Positions 17,242 to 25,544 of a stretch of 64,000 bases of DNA are shown here, in pieces. The DNA comes from Streptomyces bluensis. GTDB taxonomy: Bacteria > Actinomycetota > Actinomycetes > Streptomycetales > Streptomycetaceae. The notes beneath the pieces are model-generated. The model was not told where the DNA came from. It did no database searches and saw only the letters and a program-made list of their open reading frames with translations. The position numbers were made by a program, and so were the translations under genes. The stretch covers positions 62,001-126,000 of the forward strand of contig NZ_BMVM01000004.1 of assembly GCF_014650715.1 (NCBI RefSeq), read 5' to 3'. How positions within the stretch are numbered: the first letter of the stretch is position 1; each line of letters starts with the position of its first letter.

Positions 17242-17882
17242 GCGGGAGCTCCTTCCAGGGCGGGCTGCCGGGAGCGCAGCCACCAGTCGCGCATGCCCCA
17301 CAGGACGAGCGCGCCGTAGACGACGTAGACGAAACCGGAGAAGGCGAAGCCGTTGGCGAAGTTCAGCGGTACACCGACGAGGTCGACGAGCAGCCAGGCG
17401 AACCAGAACTCGACCATGCCGCGCGCCTGGGCGTACATGGCGACGATCGTGCCGACGAAGATGTACGCGTCCGGCCAGGGGTCCCAGGAGAGGGTCGGGT
17501 AGGCGGTGAACAGTCCGCCGACGGCCACGGTGCCGAGCGCGGCCGAGGCGACGAGGAGAACGCGCTCGCGCCAGGTGGCGAACCGTACGGCGATGTGGCC
17601 GTCGCCACCGTTGTCGGACCGGCCGCTGCCGCGGTTCCACTGCCACCAGCCGTAGACCGCGACGAGCATGACGACCACCTGCTTGCCGGCGCTGCCGGAG
17701 AGGTGGGCGGTGACGAAGGCCGTGAAGAGGATGACGCCGGACAGGAACTGCGCGGGCCAGGTCCAGATGGAGCGGCGCCAGCCGAGCGCGAGGGCGATCA
17801 GGCCGATCAGGTTGCCGATCATGTCCGACCACTTGATGTGCTGGCCGAACAGGGCGAACGCCTCGGAGTTGAGCCAGTTCAC
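17238..17882 (-). CDS. ribM: PnuC-like riboflavin transporter RibM
   Basis: This 214-residue integral membrane protein has about seven hydrophobic helices and PnuC-family features, notably the YGWWQWNRG segment and a basic, positive-inside C-terminus. PnuC proteins usually carry nicotinamide riboside. A PnuC-type protein embedded between ribE and ribBA under an FMN riboswitch matches RibM (PnuX), the riboflavin facilitator known from Corynebacterium and Streptomyces davawensis. The assignment rests on this context. It overlaps both neighbours by four bases. Confidence 0.88.
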   Translation of the reverse strand: MNWLNSEAFALFGQHIKWSDMIGNLIGLIALALGWRRSIWTWPAQFLSGVILFTAFVTAHLSGSAGKQVVVMLVAVYGWWQWNRGSGRSDNGGDGHIAVRFATWRERVLLVASAALGTVAVGGLFTAYPTLSWDPWPDAYIFVGTIVAMYAQARGMVEFWFAWLLVDLVGVPLNFANGFAFSGFVYVVYGALVLWGMRDWWLRSRQPALEGAPA

Positions 17883-18493
17883 CGGTCGGCCCCCTGACCG
17901 GCCCCGCGGTCGCCGAGCAGCCGCTCGACGTACTTGGCGATGACGTCGACCTCCAGGTTGACCGGGTCGCCGGCCTGCTTGTGGCCGAGGGTGGTGAGGG
18001 CGAGGGTGGTCGGGATGAGGCTGACCGTGAAGTGGTCGGGGCCCGCGTCGACGACGGTGAGGCTGATGCCGTCGACGGTGATGGAGCCCTTCTCCACGAC
18101 GTACCGGGAGAGGTCGGCGGGGAGCGAGATCTTCACGATCTCCCAGTTCTCGGACGGCTCGCGTTCGAGGACCGTGCCCGTGCCGTCGACGTGCCCCTGC
18201 ACGATGTGGCCGCCGAGGCGTGCGCCCACCGCCATGGGGCGTTCGAGGTTGACGCGGGAGCCGACGGTCAGGGCGCCGAGGCTGGAGCGCTGGAGGGTCT
18301 CGGCCATGACGTCGGCGGTGAACCAGTCGTCCTCGTGCTCCACGACCGTGAGACAGACGCCGTTGACGGCGATGGAGTCACCGTGCTGTGCGCCCTGCGT
18401 GACGACGGGGCCACGCAGGCGGAAGCGGGAGGAGTCGCCGAGGTTCTCGACGGCGGTGATCTCACCCAGCTCTTCGACGATTCCGGTGAACAC
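17879..18493 (-). CDS. ribE: Riboflavin synthase, alpha chain
   Basis: The 204-residue protein is a tandem duplication of lumazine-binding barrels, each beginning with a recognisable repeat: [12 protein letters not shown] at residue 1 and [14 protein letters not shown] near residue 93. It dismutates two dimethyl-ribityllumazines to riboflavin. The conserved [13 protein letters not shown] and [13 protein letters not shown] strands are present. Translation starts at GTG after an AGGAGG site. It is the first gene of the unit, about 150 bases after the FMN riboswitch. Confidence 0.96.
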   Translation of the reverse strand: MFTGIVEELGEITAVENLGDSSRFRLRGPVVTQGAQHGDSIAVNGVCLTVVEHEDDWFTADVMAETLQRSSLGALTVGSRVNLERPMAVGARLGGHIVQGHVDGTGTVLEREPSENWEIVKISLPADLSRYVVEKGSITVDGISLTVVDAGPDHFTVSLIPTTLALTTLGHKQAGDPVNLEVDVIAKYVERLLGDRGAGQGADR

Positions 18494-18645
18494 TTCCCGG
18501 GTCCTCCTGCCTCATGGGGCTCGGACTCCGGGGCTGTCGAAGACGACAGACTGAGCGGACTACGGCACAGGGAGCGACGCCGCAGGGGGTCCGCCCTGGG
18601 GACGGACCACAAACAGACGGCGGCGCGCACGCATGCCCGCCCGCC
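18494..18645 (-). promoter_or_regulatory. Expression platform / leader between FMN riboswitch and ribE
   Basis: About 150 bases separate the aptamer from the ribE start. They contain a possible hairpin (GGTCCG at 18588-18593 with CGGACC at 18603-18608) and the ribE ribosome-binding site. I cannot tell whether control is by termination or by RBS sequestration. Confidence 0.4.
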
Positions 18646-18772
18646 GCGCACTGCCTCCCATCCGGACTTTAACCGTCGGTCCAGGAATTTCACCTGGTCA
18701 ACCGATCGCTGGAAGCGACCGGGTCGCGGACTGTAACCGCCGGTTCGGACTTTCACCGACCCCGGAGTGCGC
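18646..18772 (-). promoter_or_regulatory. FMN riboswitch (RFN element)
   Basis: On the minus strand the conserved RFN blocks appear in order: GGGGTCGGTGAAAGTCC, AACCGGCGGT, AGTCCGCGA, CAGGTGAAATTCCTG, ACCGACGGTTAAAGTCCGGATG. The closing P1 helix is GCGCACT (minus-strand copy of 18766-18772) paired with AGTGCGC (minus-strand copy of 18646-18652). It lies upstream of ribE and should reduce expression of the rib unit when FMN is abundant. Confidence 0.95.
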
Positions 18773-18896
18773 TGCTTCTGGTACAGGGTCAGTGTGCCAC
18801 GCCTGATGGTCACTCATGCGACGGGCCGCTGTGGGGTGCCTCACAGACGGCGGCACTGGACTTCCCGGACAGTCGGCGGCATCTCAACTGCCGCGG

Positions 18897-18957
18897 TTCA
18901 ACAGTCCGTTGAATTGGTACAGACCTATTGACCCTGGTGGTCTAGTCCTCTTAGGGT
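18897..18957 (+). promoter_or_regulatory. Promoter with chitinase-type direct repeats and DasR-like site, without its chitinase
   Basis: TTGACC (18928-18933) and TAGGGT (18952-18957) are 18 bases apart. Two repeats, TTGGTACAGACCT (18914-18926) and GTGGTCTAGTCCT (18937-18949), match at 9 of 13 positions and resemble the direct repeats known upstream of Streptomyces chitinase genes. The second also matches the DasR consensus at 12 of 16. An inverted repeat TTCAAC/GTTGAA (18897-18913) lies just upstream. The next + strand gene is the SDR at 19183. The 410 bases from 18773 to 19182 hold no supported gene. Confidence 0.55.
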
Positions 18958-19182
18958 CTGCGATTGCGGCTTGCGCCGAAGACCGACCCGGCGGCGGTGA
19001 CGAAGGCCCTTGCCCGTCGCCGGGTCCACGAACGGAGACCACGCTTCGCGGCCGCTCCCGTACACCGGGACGAGCAGCGCATTCCAGCCCTCGATGTCAC
19101 ATTTCCGGGAACAGACCGGTCGTAGCTGACGTACGGGGGCGCTCCACGAGGGGGCGCCCACTGTCCGAGGGGACGGAACGGC

Positions 19183-19992
19183 ATGACCACGATGCTCGTG
19201 ACCGGAGGAACCGGAACGCTGGGCCGGCTCGTCACCGAGCGGCTGCGTGCGGACGGGCACGAGGTGCGGGTGCTCAGCCGGCGCAGCCTGCCGTACGCCG
19301 TGGATCTGCGCGAGGGCGGCGGCCTGGACGCGGCCGTGTCGGGCGTGGACACGATCGTGCACTGTGCGAGCACACCGCGCGGGGGCGACGAGCAGGCGGC
19401 GGCGCACCTGATCTCGGCCGCGCACAGGGCGGGCGTGGGCCATCTGCTCTTCATCTCGATCGTCGGCGTCGACCGCGTGCCGCTCGGCTACTACCGCACC
19501 AAACGGGCCGTGGAGCGGCAGATCGAGCGGTCGGGGCTCGGCTGGACGGTCCTGCGCACGACCCAGTTCCACGACCTGCTCGTGACGCTCTTCCAGAGGC
19601 TGTCGAAGCCGCCGGTCATGCTTCTGCCTGCGGGGGTGAGGGTCCAGCCGATCGCCGCCGCCGAGGTCGCCGACCGCCTGGCCGAGCTCGCCGCGGACGC
19701 CCCCGCCGGGCGGGTCGCGGACATGGGCGGGCCCGAGGTCCGTACGATCCCCGAGCTGGCCCGCGCCTATCTGGCGGCCACGGGGCGTCGTCGGCCGATC
19801 GTGAACGTCCCGCTCGCCGGCAAGGCGTACCGCGGCTTCCGGACCGGCGGCCATCTGACGCCGGAACGGGCCGTGGGGAAGGGCACGTTCGAGGAGTACC
19901 TGACCGAACGGTTCGGGGGTCCCGCACTGCGGGGTGACCGATCCGCCGGGCGGCCCTACCGCGAGGACGGCGGCCCGAACAACTCGTCCTGA
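19183..19992 (+). CDS. Atypical SDR / NmrA-like NAD(P)-binding protein
   Basis: The 269-residue Rossmann protein has TGGTGTLGRLV at residues 7-17, the glycine-rich dinucleotide loop of atypical short-chain dehydrogenases. ISIVGVDRVPLGYYRTKRAVE carries a YxxxK-like pair. The C-terminal half (ADMGGPEVRTIPELARAYL) is typical of NmrA/complex-I-NDUFA9-like SDRs, which often bind cofactor as sensors or act as sugar epimerases. Substrate unknown. It overlaps the tail of the convergent ROK gene by 37 bases. Confidence 0.85.
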   Translation: MTTMLVTGGTGTLGRLVTERLRADGHEVRVLSRRSLPYAVDLREGGGLDAAVSGVDTIVHCASTPRGGDEQAAAHLISAAHRAGVGHLLFISIVGVDRVPLGYYRTKRAVERQIERSGLGWTVLRTTQFHDLLVTLFQRLSKPPVMLLPAGVRVQPIAAAEVADRLAELAADAPAGRVADMGGPEVRTIPELARAYLAATGRRRPIVNVPLAGKAYRGFRTGGHLTPERAVGKGTFEEYLTERFGGPALRGDRSAGRPYREDGGPNNSS

Positions 19993-21143
19993 GCGGCGTC
20001 CCGCGCCATCAGCAGCGCACCGCGCAGCACGGCGCCCCCACCGAGCACGCTCGCCCTCACCTCGGTCGGCAGCGGCGACATCCGCCCGAGCCGCTCGGCG
20101 ACCCGGGCCGCGAGCACGGCTCCGCCCGCCTGCCCGACCTCACCGCCGAGCACCACACATCCGGGGTCGAGGACGGCGACGACCGAGGCCACGCCTATGG
20201 TGAGGCGGTCGGCCAGAGAGTCGAGGAAGCGTGAGGCCCCGTCGGCCTCCCCCGCCACGGCCTCCCGTACGAGAGCCGCCGCACGCACTCCGGCCTCGGC
20301 CCCCTCCCCCGCCAGGCCGTGCTCACCGGCCAGGGCCACCACGGCCGCGTCGCCGCCGAGGGAGTGGAAGCCGCCGGCGCAGTCCGTGGCCGAGGGGAGC
20401 GCGGCCGTGCCGGGCACCGGGAGGAAGCCGATCTCGCCCGTGCCGCCGGAGGCGCCGCGGCGTAGGCGGCCGTCGAGGACGACGGCGGCGCCGGTGCCGA
20501 GGCCGAGCCACAGCAGGACGAAGGTGTCGCGGTCGTGGGCGGCGCCTTCCCGCTGCTCGGCGAGCGCGGCGAGGTTGGTCTCGTTCTCGACGATCACCCG
20601 GGCCGGGAGGCGGTCACCGAGCGCCGCGACCAGGCGGCGGTGCCACTCCGGGAGACCGGAGGAGTCGCGGAGTTCGCCGGTGGCGGGGTCGATGAGGCCC
20701 GGGGCTCCGATGCCCACGGTGTGCAGCGGGTCGGCCCCCGCCTCCTTGGCCGCGCGCTCCACCAGCGCGACCGCCTGCTCCACCGCGGGTCCGGTACCGG
20801 TGTCGTCCGCGATCGGCAGGGACGCCCGGCCGAGCTCCGTCCCCAGAAGGTCGGAGATGACGACGGTCACGCCCTCGGTTCGCACATCGAGCGCCGCCAG
20901 GTGTGCGCGGTCGGCGACGATCCCGTACACGCGCGCGTTCGGGCCGCGGCGCTGCTCCCCCGACTCGCCCACGACCTCGATGAGACCGGCCGCCATGAGG
21001 CGCTCCACCAGGTCGGCCACCGTGGGCCGGGACAGTCCGGTGAGCTGCTTCAGCCGACCTGCCGTCAGCGGGCCCTCCTGCTGCAGCAGCCGCAGGGCGA
21101 GCCGGTCGTTGATGGCCCGGGCGGTGCTCGGTGATGCGGGCAT
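19956..21143 (-). CDS. ROK family transcriptional regulator
   Basis: The 395-residue protein has an N-terminal winged HTH (about residues 12-62, LTAGRLKQLTGLSRPTVADLVERL) and a ROK sugar-kinase-like fold (VGIGAPGLIDPATGEL, ENETNLAALAEQ, LGLGTGAAVVLDGRL, GGTGEIGFLPV). The zinc motif CxCGxxGC is replaced by TDCAGGFHSLGG, so canonical ROK zinc binding is doubtful. ROK repressors of this build sense sugars. It is divergent from an MFS transporter with a perfect palindrome in the shared promoter region, so regulation of that transporter is the natural reading. Confidence 0.9.
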   Translation of the reverse strand: MPASPSTARAINDRLALRLLQQEGPLTAGRLKQLTGLSRPTVADLVERLMAAGLIEVVGESGEQRRGPNARVYGIVADRAHLAALDVRTEGVTVVISDLLGTELGRASLPIADDTGTGPAVEQAVALVERAAKEAGADPLHTVGIGAPGLIDPATGELRDSSGLPEWHRRLVAALGDRLPARVIVENETNLAALAEQREGAAHDRDTFVLLWLGLGTGAAVVLDGRLRRGASGGTGEIGFLPVPGTAALPSATDCAGGFHSLGGDAAVVALAGEHGLAGEGAEAGVRAAALVREAVAGEADGASRFLDSLADRLTIGVASVVAVLDPGCVVLGGEVGQAGGAVLAARVAERLGRMSPLPTEVRASVLGGGAVLRGALLMARDAAQDELFGPPSSR

Positions 21144-21211
21144 GCCGGGATCCTTCCAGATCAGTGGCGGCGCACAGCCGGTGGCCTGTTGAGCGCCCCT
21201 TTCACGCCTAT

Positions 21212-21234
21212 CTATCAGGCAGGGTTCCTGATAG
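21212..21234. promoter_or_regulatory. Palindromic operator candidate between ROK regulator and MFS gene
   Basis: CTATCAGG (21212-21219) and CCTGATAG (21227-21234) form a perfect 8-bp inverted repeat with a 7-base spacer, in a locally AT-richer stretch between the divergent genes. It lies 69 bases before the ROK start and 66 before the MFS start. Confidence 0.6.
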
Positions 21235-21299
21235 TTTACGCGGCGCCATGATTTCGGTGACGGCGGGGCGTTGTGCCCCGGTCCGGGAAGGAGATGAGG

Positions 21300-22541
21300 A
21301 TGGGCGAGGTGGTCTACGACGAGCGCACGGTGCGGCGGGCCCGGTATGCCGTGGCCGCCGTGTTCGCGGTGCACGGCGCGGTCACCGGGTCGTTCGCCAC
21401 CCGGGTGCCGTGGATCCAGGACCACACCTCCGTCAGCGCGGGCCAGCTGGGTCTCGCGCTCGCCTTCCCGGCGTTCGGCGCGTCGGTGGCGATGCCGCTC
21501 GCGGGGCGGATCAGCCATCGCTTCGGCGCCCGCAACGCACTGCGCGGCCTGATCTCGCTGTGGACGCTCGCCCTGGTCCTGCCGTCCCTCGCGCCGAACC
21601 TGTGGACGCTGTGCCTGGCCCTCTTCGTGTACGGCGCCACGGCCGGCATGGCGGACGTCGCGATGAACGCGCTCGGGGTGGACGTGGAGAACCGCCTGGG
21701 CAGGTCGATCATGTCCGGCCTGCACGGCATGTGGAGTGTGGGTGCGCTGATCGGGTCCGCGGCCGGCACGCTCGCCGCGCACCTGGGCTCGGACGCGCGC
21801 CTGCACCACGCGCTGGCCTCGGCGACGCTCACCGTCGTGGCCCTGGCCGCCTGCCAGTGGGTGCTCGACCTGAGGCCCACCGACGACGAGGAGCCGCCGC
21901 CGCACTTCGCGCTGCCGCCCAGGTCGGCGCTGCTCATCGGCGCGGTCGGGTTCTGCGCAGTGTTCGCGGAGGGTGCGAGCATCGACTGGTCGGCGGTCTA
22001 CCTGCGAGACCAGCTGGGCACGTCGGCCGGTCTCGCCGCCGCGTGCACCACCGCGTTCATGCTGACCATGGCGCTGGCCCGGATCGCCGGCGACGCGGTC
22101 GTGAACCGCTTCGGCGCGGTGCGCACGGTACGGGCGGGCGGCGTCATGGCCGCGCTGGGCGGGCTCCTGGTCGTCGTGGCGGCGCAGACATCAGTCGCTG
22201 CCGCGGCGGGTCCGGCGGTGGCGATGGCGGGCTTCGCGCTGATGGGTCTGGGCATCGCGGTCGTCGTACCGCTGTGCTTCGCGGCCGCCGGGCGCAGCGG
22301 CCCGAACGCGAGCCTGGCCATCGCGGGCGTCGCCACCATCACGTACACCTCAGGCCTGATCGCCCCGAGCGCGATCGGCACCCTGGCCCAGGCGACGAGC
22401 CTGACGGTGTCGTTCGGGCTGGTCACGTTCCTGGCGGGCGGTCTCGCCGTCCTGGCGGGCGTGCTGCGCACGGGCGCGAGCGACCGCCCGAAGGCCACCG
22501 CTCAGGGGACTGACCCGGCGGCTCAGCGCGCCAGGTCGTAG
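21300..22541 (+). CDS. MFS transporter
   Basis: The 413-residue protein has about 12 hydrophobic helices and an MFS loop motif after the second helix (GRISHRFGARNAL). The start at 21300 is chosen because GGAAGGAG precedes it at good spacing; an ATG two codons upstream touches the same site. The overall pattern resembles fucose-permease/YbjJ-like MFS proteins, so a sugar or related small molecule is plausible. Divergent from and probably repressed by the ROK protein. It overlaps the convergent GH6 gene by 19 bases. Confidence 0.88.
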   Translation: MGEVVYDERTVRRARYAVAAVFAVHGAVTGSFATRVPWIQDHTSVSAGQLGLALAFPAFGASVAMPLAGRISHRFGARNALRGLISLWTLALVLPSLAPNLWTLCLALFVYGATAGMADVAMNALGVDVENRLGRSIMSGLHGMWSVGALIGSAAGTLAAHLGSDARLHHALASATLTVVALAACQWVLDLRPTDDEEPPPHFALPPRSALLIGAVGFCAVFAEGASIDWSAVYLRDQLGTSAGLAAACTTAFMLTMALARIAGDAVVNRFGAVRTVRAGGVMAALGGLLVVVAAQTSVAAAAGPAVAMAGFALMGLGIAVVVPLCFAAAGRSGPNASLAIAGVATITYTSGLIAPSAIGTLAQATSLTVSFGLVTFLAGGLAVLAGVLRTGASDRPKATAQGTDPAAQRARS

Positions 22542-23746
22542 GCGTACCCGGGTGAGAAGGTCCCCGCCGCGCCCTTGCACCCGTCCGACTCGCCCGGCAG
22601 CTTCACCCACAGGTAGGCGTCGACGCGCTCCTCTCCGGTACTGAGGGTCGGCGGCCGGCCCAGCTTGCGGCCGGGCGGGTCGCACCACTCACCGTCGGCG
22701 GGGGCGCCGTTGCCGTTCCGGCTGGTGTCGATGACGGCGCCCAGGCCCGCGGGACCGGCGAGGGCGTCCAGCACCTGCCGGGTATAGGTGACCTCGGCGC
22801 TCGTGGGGTTGAAGTTGGACACGTTGCTGAACACGCCGTCGGAGGACCCCGGCGAGGCGGCGCCCGCCTTGCCGAGGAGCGCGGCCTGCTTGTCCGGCGC
22901 GTTCCACTCGGAGTGGCCGGCGTCGTAGTACACCCGGGCCTTCGGGTTCGCCTCCTTCAGGACGCGGCCGGCACGGGCCAGCGAGGCGAACCGGTCGACG
23001 CGCTGGGCGGACGAGAGGCAGTCCGACTGGGCGATCGAGTCGGGCTCCAGGATCACGATCACCTCGTCCGAACCGAGCCCGGCGGCGAACTTGTCGATCC
23101 ACGCGTCATAGGCGTCGAGATCGGGCGCCCCGCCCTGTGAGGCACCGCCGCAGTCGCGGTCCGCGATGGCGTACGGCACGACGACCGGCACCCGCCCCTG
23201 CGCCGACCCTTCCGAGGTGACGGCACTGACCCGGGCGGTGATGTCGGACGGCGTGTAGTCGGCGAACCAGACGGCGGCCGGATGGTCGGCGATCCGGGAC
23301 TTGATGACCTCGATCCGGGGGTCGGTCGGGTTGTCGGCGACCCAGTCGCGGACCTGGGAGTCGGGGTACCGGTACAGGCGGGCCGACGCGGCGACGGTCT
23401 CCGTCGTCCTCGTCGCGGTGGGCTTCGGGCTGGGCTTCGGGGACGTCCTCGACGGGGACGGGGAGGCCGGCGCGGGCGACGCGGGCGGCGGGGAGGGCTC
23501 AGGCGCAGGGGGCACGGCGGGCTTCGGCCGGAGGCTGGGAGAGGGGGTGGCCCGGGGGCGCGCCTCGTCGGACGCGCTGTCGTCGTCCAGCGCGGAGACC
23601 AACCCGGTGACGGTGCCGACGGCGGCCACGACACAGGCCGCGGCGACCATGGCGCCGCGCCGGGCGGCGCGCCTGCGCTCGGCCCTGCGTGCGGCCAGGC
23701 GCTGGGCACGTAAGCCTGACACGTGGTACTCCCCACTTTCCGCCAT
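22523..23746 (-). CDS. Glycoside hydrolase family 6 (cellulase/cellobiohydrolase-like)
   Basis: The 407-residue protein starts with a basic cytoplasmic tail and one hydrophobic segment (about residues 33-52), a non-cleaved anchor or signal. A Pro/Ser/Thr-rich linker (about 60-115) and a GH6 catalytic domain (about 120-407) follow. GH6 landmarks are DRDCGG (Asp of the active site), ILEPDSIAQ (expected general acid Asp) and LWVKLPGESDG (Asp near the catalytic water). It should cleave beta-1,4-glucan outside the cell by inversion. No cellulose-binding module is fused. No CebR-type operator was seen upstream. Confidence 0.92.
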   Translation of the reverse strand: MAESGEYHVSGLRAQRLAARRAERRRAARRGAMVAAACVVAAVGTVTGLVSALDDDSASDEARPRATPSPSLRPKPAVPPAPEPSPPPASPAPASPSPSRTSPKPSPKPTATRTTETVAASARLYRYPDSQVRDWVADNPTDPRIEVIKSRIADHPAAVWFADYTPSDITARVSAVTSEGSAQGRVPVVVPYAIADRDCGGASQGGAPDLDAYDAWIDKFAAGLGSDEVIVILEPDSIAQSDCLSSAQRVDRFASLARAGRVLKEANPKARVYYDAGHSEWNAPDKQAALLGKAGAASPGSSDGVFSNVSNFNPTSAEVTYTRQVLDALAGPAGLGAVIDTSRNGNGAPADGEWCDPPGRKLGRPPTLSTGEERVDAYLWVKLPGESDGCKGAAGTFSPGYAYDLAR

Positions 23747-23820
23747 GGGCGTTAACCCGATCCGGGGACGCGCCCGGCCCGGCGCTCCTGGCGCCAGCCT
23801 AGGGCTGGGACCCTGCCCCC

Positions 23821-24495
23821 ATGGCGCAGTTGGAACAACTCACCACTCCCGTCGACGGAGTCGTCGCCCGTATGCGGGTCCTGGACGCCGCCCTGCCGCG
23901 GCACGACGGGGTCGCCGTCTTCAACCGCGTCTACCTCGCCGTCACGGAGGCGATCGACCGGTGCGTCGACACTGGAGGGTTCCCGGACGTCCGGGCGGCC
24001 ATCACGCTGGATGTGCGGTTCGCCGAGCGCTATCTGCGGGTGGCGGAGGGAGGGCGTCCGCCTGCCTGCTGGCGGCCGCTGCTGCTGTTCCGGCGTCATC
24101 CCGGCGTACGGCCGCTGCAGTTCGCGCTCTCGGGCATCAACGCGCACATCGGGCACGATCTCGCGCTCGCCGTGGTGGACGCCTGTCGTACGCTCGGCTG
24201 CGAACCAGCCGAGTTGGAGGACGAGTTCGAGCTCGTGGGTGACATCCTCGTCTCGGTGGAGGAACGCATCCGCGAGGAGCTGATGCCGGGCCCCGACCTG
24301 CTCCAGGTCGCCGATCCGCTCACGCACCTGGCCGGCTCATGGAGCCTGGAGCGGGCCCGCGACGCCGCCTGGTCGGCGGCCCGCGCACTGTGGGCACTGC
24401 GTGGACTGCCCGACCTCGCCGAGGAGTTCACCGAGCGGCTGGACGCCGCGGTGGGGCTCACGGGACGGATGCTGCTCACGCCACTGCCGGACTGA
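23821..24495 (+). CDS. DUF5995-like protein
   Basis: This 224-residue, largely helical soluble protein has a conserved-looking centre, HPGVRPLQFALSGINAHIG followed by HDLALAVVDACR. I associate that with the actinobacterial DUF5995 family from memory. No catalytic motif can be assigned, although the NAHIGHDL histidines could bind a metal. It is divergent from the GH6 gene with 74 bases between starts and may share a promoter region. Function unknown. Confidence 0.8.
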   Translation: MAQLEQLTTPVDGVVARMRVLDAALPRHDGVAVFNRVYLAVTEAIDRCVDTGGFPDVRAAITLDVRFAERYLRVAEGGRPPACWRPLLLFRRHPGVRPLQFALSGINAHIGHDLALAVVDACRTLGCEPAELEDEFELVGDILVSVEERIREELMPGPDLLQVADPLTHLAGSWSLERARDAAWSAARALWALRGLPDLAEEFTERLDAAVGLTGRMLLTPLPD

Positions 24496-24555
24496 TTCGG
24501 CCACTCCTGCGCCTGATCCACCGTGTGGCCTCCAGAAGTCCCCGGCGAAGTTGTA

Positions 24556-24581
24556 CGTTCAACAATGACGTTCAGCAATGA
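24556..24581 (+). promoter_or_regulatory. Tandem 13-bp repeats before the LLM oxidoreductase
   Basis: CGTTCAACAATGA (24556-24568) and CGTTCAGCAATGA (24569-24581) are adjacent and differ at one base. They end about 12 bases before the AAAGGAG ribosome-binding site, where a repressor dimer pair could sit over the promoter. Confidence 0.45.
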
Positions 24582-24607
24582 CACATCTCTCGCAAAGGAG
24601 CTTGAGT

Positions 24608-25537
24608 ATGGCGACGCGACTCGGACTCGGCCTTCCTCAGATGCGGCAGTACGACATCGGCAAGGACGTACCGGAGGTGGCGCGCACCGCCGAACAGATC
24701 GGTTACGACAGTCTGTGGGTCTTCGAACGGGCCCTCTTCCCCGAACCGGCCACGCAGGGCCTGTACGGCGTCGAGGGCCTGCCCTGGCCCGACCAGTACC
24801 GCAACGTGGCCGACCCGCTGGTCACCCTCACCCTGGCGGCCGCTGCGACGGAGCGCGCCCGCCTCGGATCGAGCGTGCTGGTGGCGCCGCTGCACGTGCC
24901 GTTCCAGCTCGCCAAGGCCCTGGCCTCGCTGGACGCGGCGAGCGGCGGCCGGGTGGTCGCGGGCCTGGGCACGGGCTGGTCGCACGACGAGTACGCGGCC
25001 GCGTCGGTCCGCCCCTTCGAGGAGCGCGGCCAGGTGCTGGACGAGGTGATCGAGGTCTGCCGCGCGGTGTGGGGCCCCGACCCGGTGTCGTACGACGGGC
25101 GGATCACGAAGATCGCCTCCGCCGTGGTGGGCCCCAAGCCCGCCCGGCCGATTCCGATCCTGCTGGCCGCGAGCACCAGGAAGGCCCAGCAGCGGCTCGT
25201 GGACCACGCGGACGGCTGGCTGCCGGTGGGCATGGGCGTCGAGCAGATCTCCGCGCAGTGGCGTCAGTTGCAGGATCTCGCCGCCGAACGCGGGCGCACG
25301 GAACCGCTCCAGACGGTGCTCCGCGTGAACGCGACGTACACGCCCAAGGCCTACGACGGCGCGGACCGCCAGCCCTTCCAGGGCGACGTCGCCCAGATCG
25401 TCGAGGATCTCGTGGCCCACGCCGAGGTGGGCCTGGACGAGATCCTCGTCGAACTGCAGGCCACCGCACGGGACGCCCAGGAACTCAAGGACGTGGCCGC
25501 CGAGGTGTACGAGCAGGCGCGGGCCGCCGGGGTGTGA
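24608..25537 (+). CDS. LLM-class flavin-dependent (probably F420) oxidoreductase
   Basis: The 309-residue TIM-barrel protein belongs to the luciferase-like monooxygenase superfamily: LGLGLPQMRQYDIGKDVPEVARTAEQIGYDSLWVFE at the start (two segments), GRVVAGLGTGWSHDEYAA in the middle and PIPILLAASTRKAQQRLVDHADGW near the cofactor site. The subgroup with TEQIGYDSLWV-type starts generally uses F420 in actinobacteria; the substrate is unknown. The ATG has AAAGGAG at seven bases. Only 7 bases separate its stop from the convergent amine oxidase. Confidence 0.88.
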   Translation: MATRLGLGLPQMRQYDIGKDVPEVARTAEQIGYDSLWVFERALFPEPATQGLYGVEGLPWPDQYRNVADPLVTLTLAAAATERARLGSSVLVAPLHVPFQLAKALASLDAASGGRVVAGLGTGWSHDEYAAASVRPFEERGQVLDEVIEVCRAVWGPDPVSYDGRITKIASAVVGPKPARPIPILLAASTRKAQQRLVDHADGWLPVGMGVEQISAQWRQLQDLAAERGRTEPLQTVLRVNATYTPKAYDGADRQPFQGDVAQIVEDLVAHAEVGLDEILVELQATARDAQELKDVAAEVYEQARAAGV

Positions 25538-25544
25538 ACCCCTG

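Noticed and set aside
18925..19454. Minus-strand frames under the orphan promoter, one encoding a plausible CDIEGWNALLVPVYG stretch
   Set aside because: The frame runs into the antisense of the SDR gene, lacks a start with an RBS and matches nothing I know. It may be a decayed remnant, but I cannot support it.
23747..23820. CebR-type operator before the GH6 gene
   Set aside because: The palindrome TGGGAGCGCTCCCA or a close variant is absent from the intergenic region.
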